Shown piece by piece: positions 62,301-64,000 of a DNA stretch of 64,000 nucleotides. Source of the DNA: Sedimentisphaerales bacterium (GTDB lineage Bacteria; Planctomycetota; Phycisphaerae; Sedimentisphaerales; Anaerobacaceae); the NCBI GenBank assembly GCA_016932835.1, contig JAFGCD010000138.1:19587-83586 (forward strand), in the 5' to 3' direction. The position numbers and the translations under genes are program-made. Below the pieces are notes generated by a model, which worked only from the letters and a program-made list of their open reading frames with translations, was not told the DNA's origin and did no database searches. Every line of letters starts with the position of its first letter. The first letter of the stretch is position 1.

Positions 62301-62517
62301 GGAATTTGCAATATACGGTTTCGACGACAAGTCCTTCCTTGCAGCGGATATAGACGGCGATAAGGACGTGGACGGCATCGATTTCGCAAAATTCGGCTCC
62401 AACTGGAACCGGGCAGTCTGTGACGACTGCGACGGCGCCGATCTGACCGGAGACGGGTGCGTCACAGCAACCGATCTATGGGAGCTTGCGGCAACCTGGC
62501 TGGATGAAATAGAGTAG
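59335..62517 (+). CDS. Exported PEP-synthase/PPDK-like ATP-grasp protein with dockerin repeats
   Basis: A 1060-residue protein with a signal peptide (about 1-29, RVLLPLLFVLTPPVLSHAG). Near residues 240-290 is a phosphohistidine-swivel-like block, LVAGIISLAPSTPNSHVAIL, with His270 in the SHxA position. From about 364 to 720 is a PPDK_N-type ATP-grasp region: NHFGGKASNFGILR with Lys370, IRFRSSSNVEDSNNFTAAG, KVFASFYNDNAYLERLLH and LDFEYKK...VVKQIREIPR. No PEP-binding TIM-barrel is seen. The C-terminus carries two dockerin-like repeats (DIDGDKDVDGIDFAKFGSNW; DLTGDGCVTATDLWELAATW). In PpsA and PPDK the swivel follows the ATP-grasp; here it comes first. Export of such a protein is unusual and its substrate is unknown. 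Confidence 0.82.
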   Translation: MKTGANPTIGRVLLPLLFVLTPPVLSHAGQIPSSPYWKEEIVFPAEPFRAGGTLYGEPRWVKFTILTEPYDPNIVYFQDCREYKFHYNFAADLVTPFLGMTTQQFDAATLYATGQQGILGAVVMPPDTGWPPPPAYPEYGIQFVRCDPYTREEIVELFQTVKASVVADPAVQVFYFPTYEQTPVAEANRDWFESQGISISSSARWTQGNAIYSAGWAMGRLKYFEAHNITYAYQTGLLEPNDILLTDGVTAEVPLVAGIISLAPSTPNSHVAILAKTYGVPFVHLAVSEDIDRAWELLGQRLVLRAFEGWEQTDVRLIQIEGVLDETAIAEILELKRPADLEITLVAAFGAYSASTDGLGPSDVNHFGGKASNFGILRAAIPDNCPVAAAVSFDLWNEFLDQNLATGKTLREDIAERLSPYSYPPSDMAALSSRLGFIRSMFTADYITTFTQTQKDAVIAALQDPQYGFDQNRNIRFRSSSNVEDSNNFTAAGLYDSYSGCLADDLDGDTAGPCLCDPEENNERGVFRAIRKVFASFYNDNAYLERLLHGIDENTVGMAILVHHSFPDEIELANGVATLEKQYSSSCSINMVTQAGAVSVANPEDGSIPEEVRTYCSGSNVYPNLVRPSNLVPLGATVLQWQDEYVALADLLVAAADEFARITGKTQYTLDFEYKKVAPEGKLVVKQIREIPRAANTPSVPTFLISGSVEYCTFQGEYGTVFAAHRLKSRWSFDTKSLWLSRENLAETLYTDVTLEYKDRNRIRTIAGRIDEWPFAGHSLEDEYEEHWVRTLDSWLMHHLPNPTTIALNTTQIPTLVKTDENPILIYADLPEPYVQAEYAEPVPTRDYTGYTTTTSEAASLCRRPEPQEGDLLQHRSMELAEGSILIDTTFYWPPEPTGIVAGYTAPLVRWVETVITGYTTEPIVLQGWYSQTYRPEHHNFAENFIFEPQLEPGISPAILTELRARNIRMIYVYGQPVWNGEEYSYEAAEFAIYGFDDKSFLAADIDGDKDVDGIDFAKFGSNWNRAVCDDCDGADLTGDGCVTATDLWELAATWLDEIE

Positions 62518-62531
62518 CCTTACGCGAGATC

Positions 62532-63818
62532 TTACTCGGCATGGGTGGTCCCGGATGTCGCCTCGGCGGGCGTCTCCGCAGACTTACCTTTGGAATCAGC
62601 CGAACCTTTATTTCCATCCTGCTCAACGGATTTGCTCTCGACGCTGGCCGAACCGGTATCGCCGCTCGACGAATCACCCTCTGCCCCCTCGGCATCTTCG
62701 CCCTCGGCGTCTTCGCCGGACGTCTTGTGCCCGCCATCGACATAACAGCCGTGATTAACGACTGCATCCTCGCGAATATAATCCGTAATCTTCAGAAAAT
62801 GCTTGGCGGGAATCAGCCTCTTGTTCGGCTTATCTCCGAACACTATCTGAAGAATTTTCTTCCTCTGGGGTTCTCTCGGCTCGAATTCATATTCTATCTC
62901 GAAGCCGTACTCTTTAATCAGGTCAAAATTCGGCGCCGGATAGGAAACCGCTTCGGCCCCGGCGCACTCGGACAAGGCAGGAACCAGCCACGGAGTAATC
63001 ACCCCGTCGTCCATGCCTATATCGAAGTTCCTGGCCTTCATATCCATGAGAAACAGAAAATCACCGGAAAACCAAAGTCCCCGCACGCTGTTCGAGGCCT
63101 TTCTCGCCGTCCGCCCGGACTGTGGAACCAATGGCTTCAACTCCTGATTCAGCGCAATAGTGAACGCCTCGTCGAATTCATGCTCGGTGTCACGCAGCGC
63201 CTTGGCCGCAACGTATGTCCCGAAAAGATCCGAAAACGAATCCTCCCAGGCAAACGCCGATGGAAACTCCGGATATATGCCCGTGCTGCGGTAGCCGAAC
63301 CATGTGATTATCTCGTGCCACGCCCCGCCGATATACGCGAAATACTGCCCAAGGCTGACGGCGATGTCTTTTCTGATTCGATTCTTCTCATCGGCCGGCA
63401 AGTCTTTCCACCAATCCGGATACGTCAGTTTGACGTAGTGGCGAGAAGCCTCCTTGAGCCTGAATGAGAATTCCGTCTTGTCCTTGTTGAGCTGGTTGAG
63501 GATATTTGCGGTTGTATAGGCCGTCCAGTCCGCAGCCTTGCGAACGTGGGCAATATCAATATGGCCTGCTTTGCAGGTATATACTATGCCGTTCTTCTCC
63601 GTCCAGCCGTTGTAGTATCCGTGTCTGCCTATACTCTCCGCATCCAGAAACATCGTCCCTAAGGATGTGCTGGCATACCGGCCTACCCTGCCTCGCGGAG
63701 GCGCCATAACGCTCCCCCCTTCGAAACCCCCGCCATCGCAGCCGGCATGAAACAACAGGAAAAGACACGAGACAATCGTGACGGCTTTTTCCACATTGAC
63801 CTGATAAGTGTCTTTCAT
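62532..63818 (-). CDS. DUF4056-family lipoprotein
   Basis: A 428-residue protein. The leader has a lipobox LFHAGC near residue 27, so it is probably lipid-anchored. The middle carries DUF4056-type blocks: YTCKAGHIDIAHVRKAADW, AWHEIITWFGYRSTGIYPE and AFAWEDSFSDLFGTYVAAKAL. Conserved His and Glu residues there look like metal ligands, but none are proven. The last 70 residues are an acidic, low-complexity tail (SGEDAEGEDAEGAEGD and similar). It is convergent with the PPDK-like gene, 14 bases apart. Function unknown. Confidence 0.78.
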   Translation of the reverse strand: MKDTYQVNVEKAVTIVSCLFLLFHAGCDGGGFEGGSVMAPPRGRVGRYASTSLGTMFLDAESIGRHGYYNGWTEKNGIVYTCKAGHIDIAHVRKAADWTAYTTANILNQLNKDKTEFSFRLKEASRHYVKLTYPDWWKDLPADEKNRIRKDIAVSLGQYFAYIGGAWHEIITWFGYRSTGIYPEFPSAFAWEDSFSDLFGTYVAAKALRDTEHEFDEAFTIALNQELKPLVPQSGRTARKASNSVRGLWFSGDFLFLMDMKARNFDIGMDDGVITPWLVPALSECAGAEAVSYPAPNFDLIKEYGFEIEYEFEPREPQRKKILQIVFGDKPNKRLIPAKHFLKITDYIREDAVVNHGCYVDGGHKTSGEDAEGEDAEGAEGDSSSGDTGSASVESKSVEQDGNKGSADSKGKSAETPAEATSGTTHAE

Positions 63819-63927
63819 CTGCTCTATTCCGCTTTTGCCAAAGCCGATGATTCGGCCCCGATGTCCCGTCCGTAACGTCTCTCGGCATCCCGTCTGATGT
63901 GGTTCATAATAACGTCGAACTGAACTA

Positions 63928-64000
63928 CCACCGGCTGAAGCCGGTGGGTTTTTCTCGGCGGACTAAACCGCCGACTGAAGGAAATAACGGCTGAAGCCGA
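63928..64000. repeat. Hairpin repeat array entering at the window end
   Basis: There are three successive inverted repeats: CCACCGGC/GCCGGTGG (63928-63947), CGGCGG/CCGCCG (63956-63973) and CGGCT/AGCCG (63988-63999). The 12-mer CGGCTGAAGCCG occurs twice, 56 bases apart (63932-63943 and 63988-63999). The first hairpin is followed by five T and could also terminate plus-strand transcripts. It may be a REP/BIME-type element, an IS200/IS605 end, or the edge of a tandem array; the window stops before this can be seen. Confidence 0.6.

Noticed and set aside
63824-63907. 27-codon frame MNHIRRDAERRYGRDIG... just upstream of the DUF4056 gene
   Set aside because: It looks somewhat protein-like and ends five bases before the DUF4056 start, but it is very short, has no clear ribosome site and no match I can name. 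Left out pending comparison with relatives.
1-64000. CRISPR array or cas genes
   Set aside because: No regularly spaced direct repeats with unique spacers and no Cas-like proteins were seen. The end-of-window repeats are too short and palindromic.

Overview
The window looks like a chromosomal segment of a planctomycete, most likely class Phycisphaerae (Sedimentisphaerales-like). This placement is inferred from gene style, not from a marker-gene match. The clues are secreted multidomain proteins with dockerin/EF-hand-like repeats, Tat-type Gfo/Idh/MocA oxidoreductases next to ThuA and PQQ-propeller proteins, a signal peptidase I with a very large insertion, a CotH plus lamin-tail giant protein, and a divergent type IV pilus/type II secretion-like locus. 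Composition is moderately GC-rich and genes are on both strands.

Layout. 1-6.2 kb: the 3' part of a hybrid histidine kinase, a gyrA-holA operon and a glycosyltransferase. 6.3-8.1 kb: a remnant of an SGNH esterase and the enlarged signal peptidase I. 8.4-11.5 kb (plus strand): an HU-like protein with a long leader, a cold-shock protein, an HNH endonuclease and an MscS channel. 11.5-18.3 kb (minus strand): a seven-gene operon pilM-pilN-pilO-parA-parA-pilP-like-secretin closed by a strong terminator. 18.7-31.7 kb (minus strand): pilB/gspE, pilC/gspF, a major prepilin and two successive sets of minor pilins, including four large PilX-like proteins. Together these two regions supply the ATPase, platform, alignment complex, pilins and outer-membrane secretin of one machine. 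32.1-34.0 kb: tRNA-Leu(CAG) and two related membrane proteins.

34-46 kb is an accessory metabolic and secreted-protein region: PQQ propeller, GH-A-like glycosidase, two Gfo/Idh/MocA enzymes, a ThuA protein, a glyoxalase-II-like hydrolase, a DUF362/dockerin protein and a DgkA-type lipid kinase. 46-50 kb holds hisF and carB, probably co-transcribed. 50.5-56.2 kb is one 1878-residue CotH/lamin-tail/dockerin protein preceded by a LacI-type palindrome. 56.3-64 kb has csrA, two unknown membrane proteins, a STAS-domain gene behind a palindromic promoter and a highly structured leader, a secreted PPDK-like ATP-grasp protein with dockerin repeats, a DUF4056 lipoprotein, and the start of a hairpin repeat array at the window end.

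The most unusual points are two ParA ATPases inside a pilus operon, a threonine-rich insertion in the secretin, doubled minor-pilin sets, and three exported dockerin-bearing proteins that are not obvious glycosidases, two of them from phosphotransfer families. Promoters, starts and terminators were read by eye. No database search or folding program was run.
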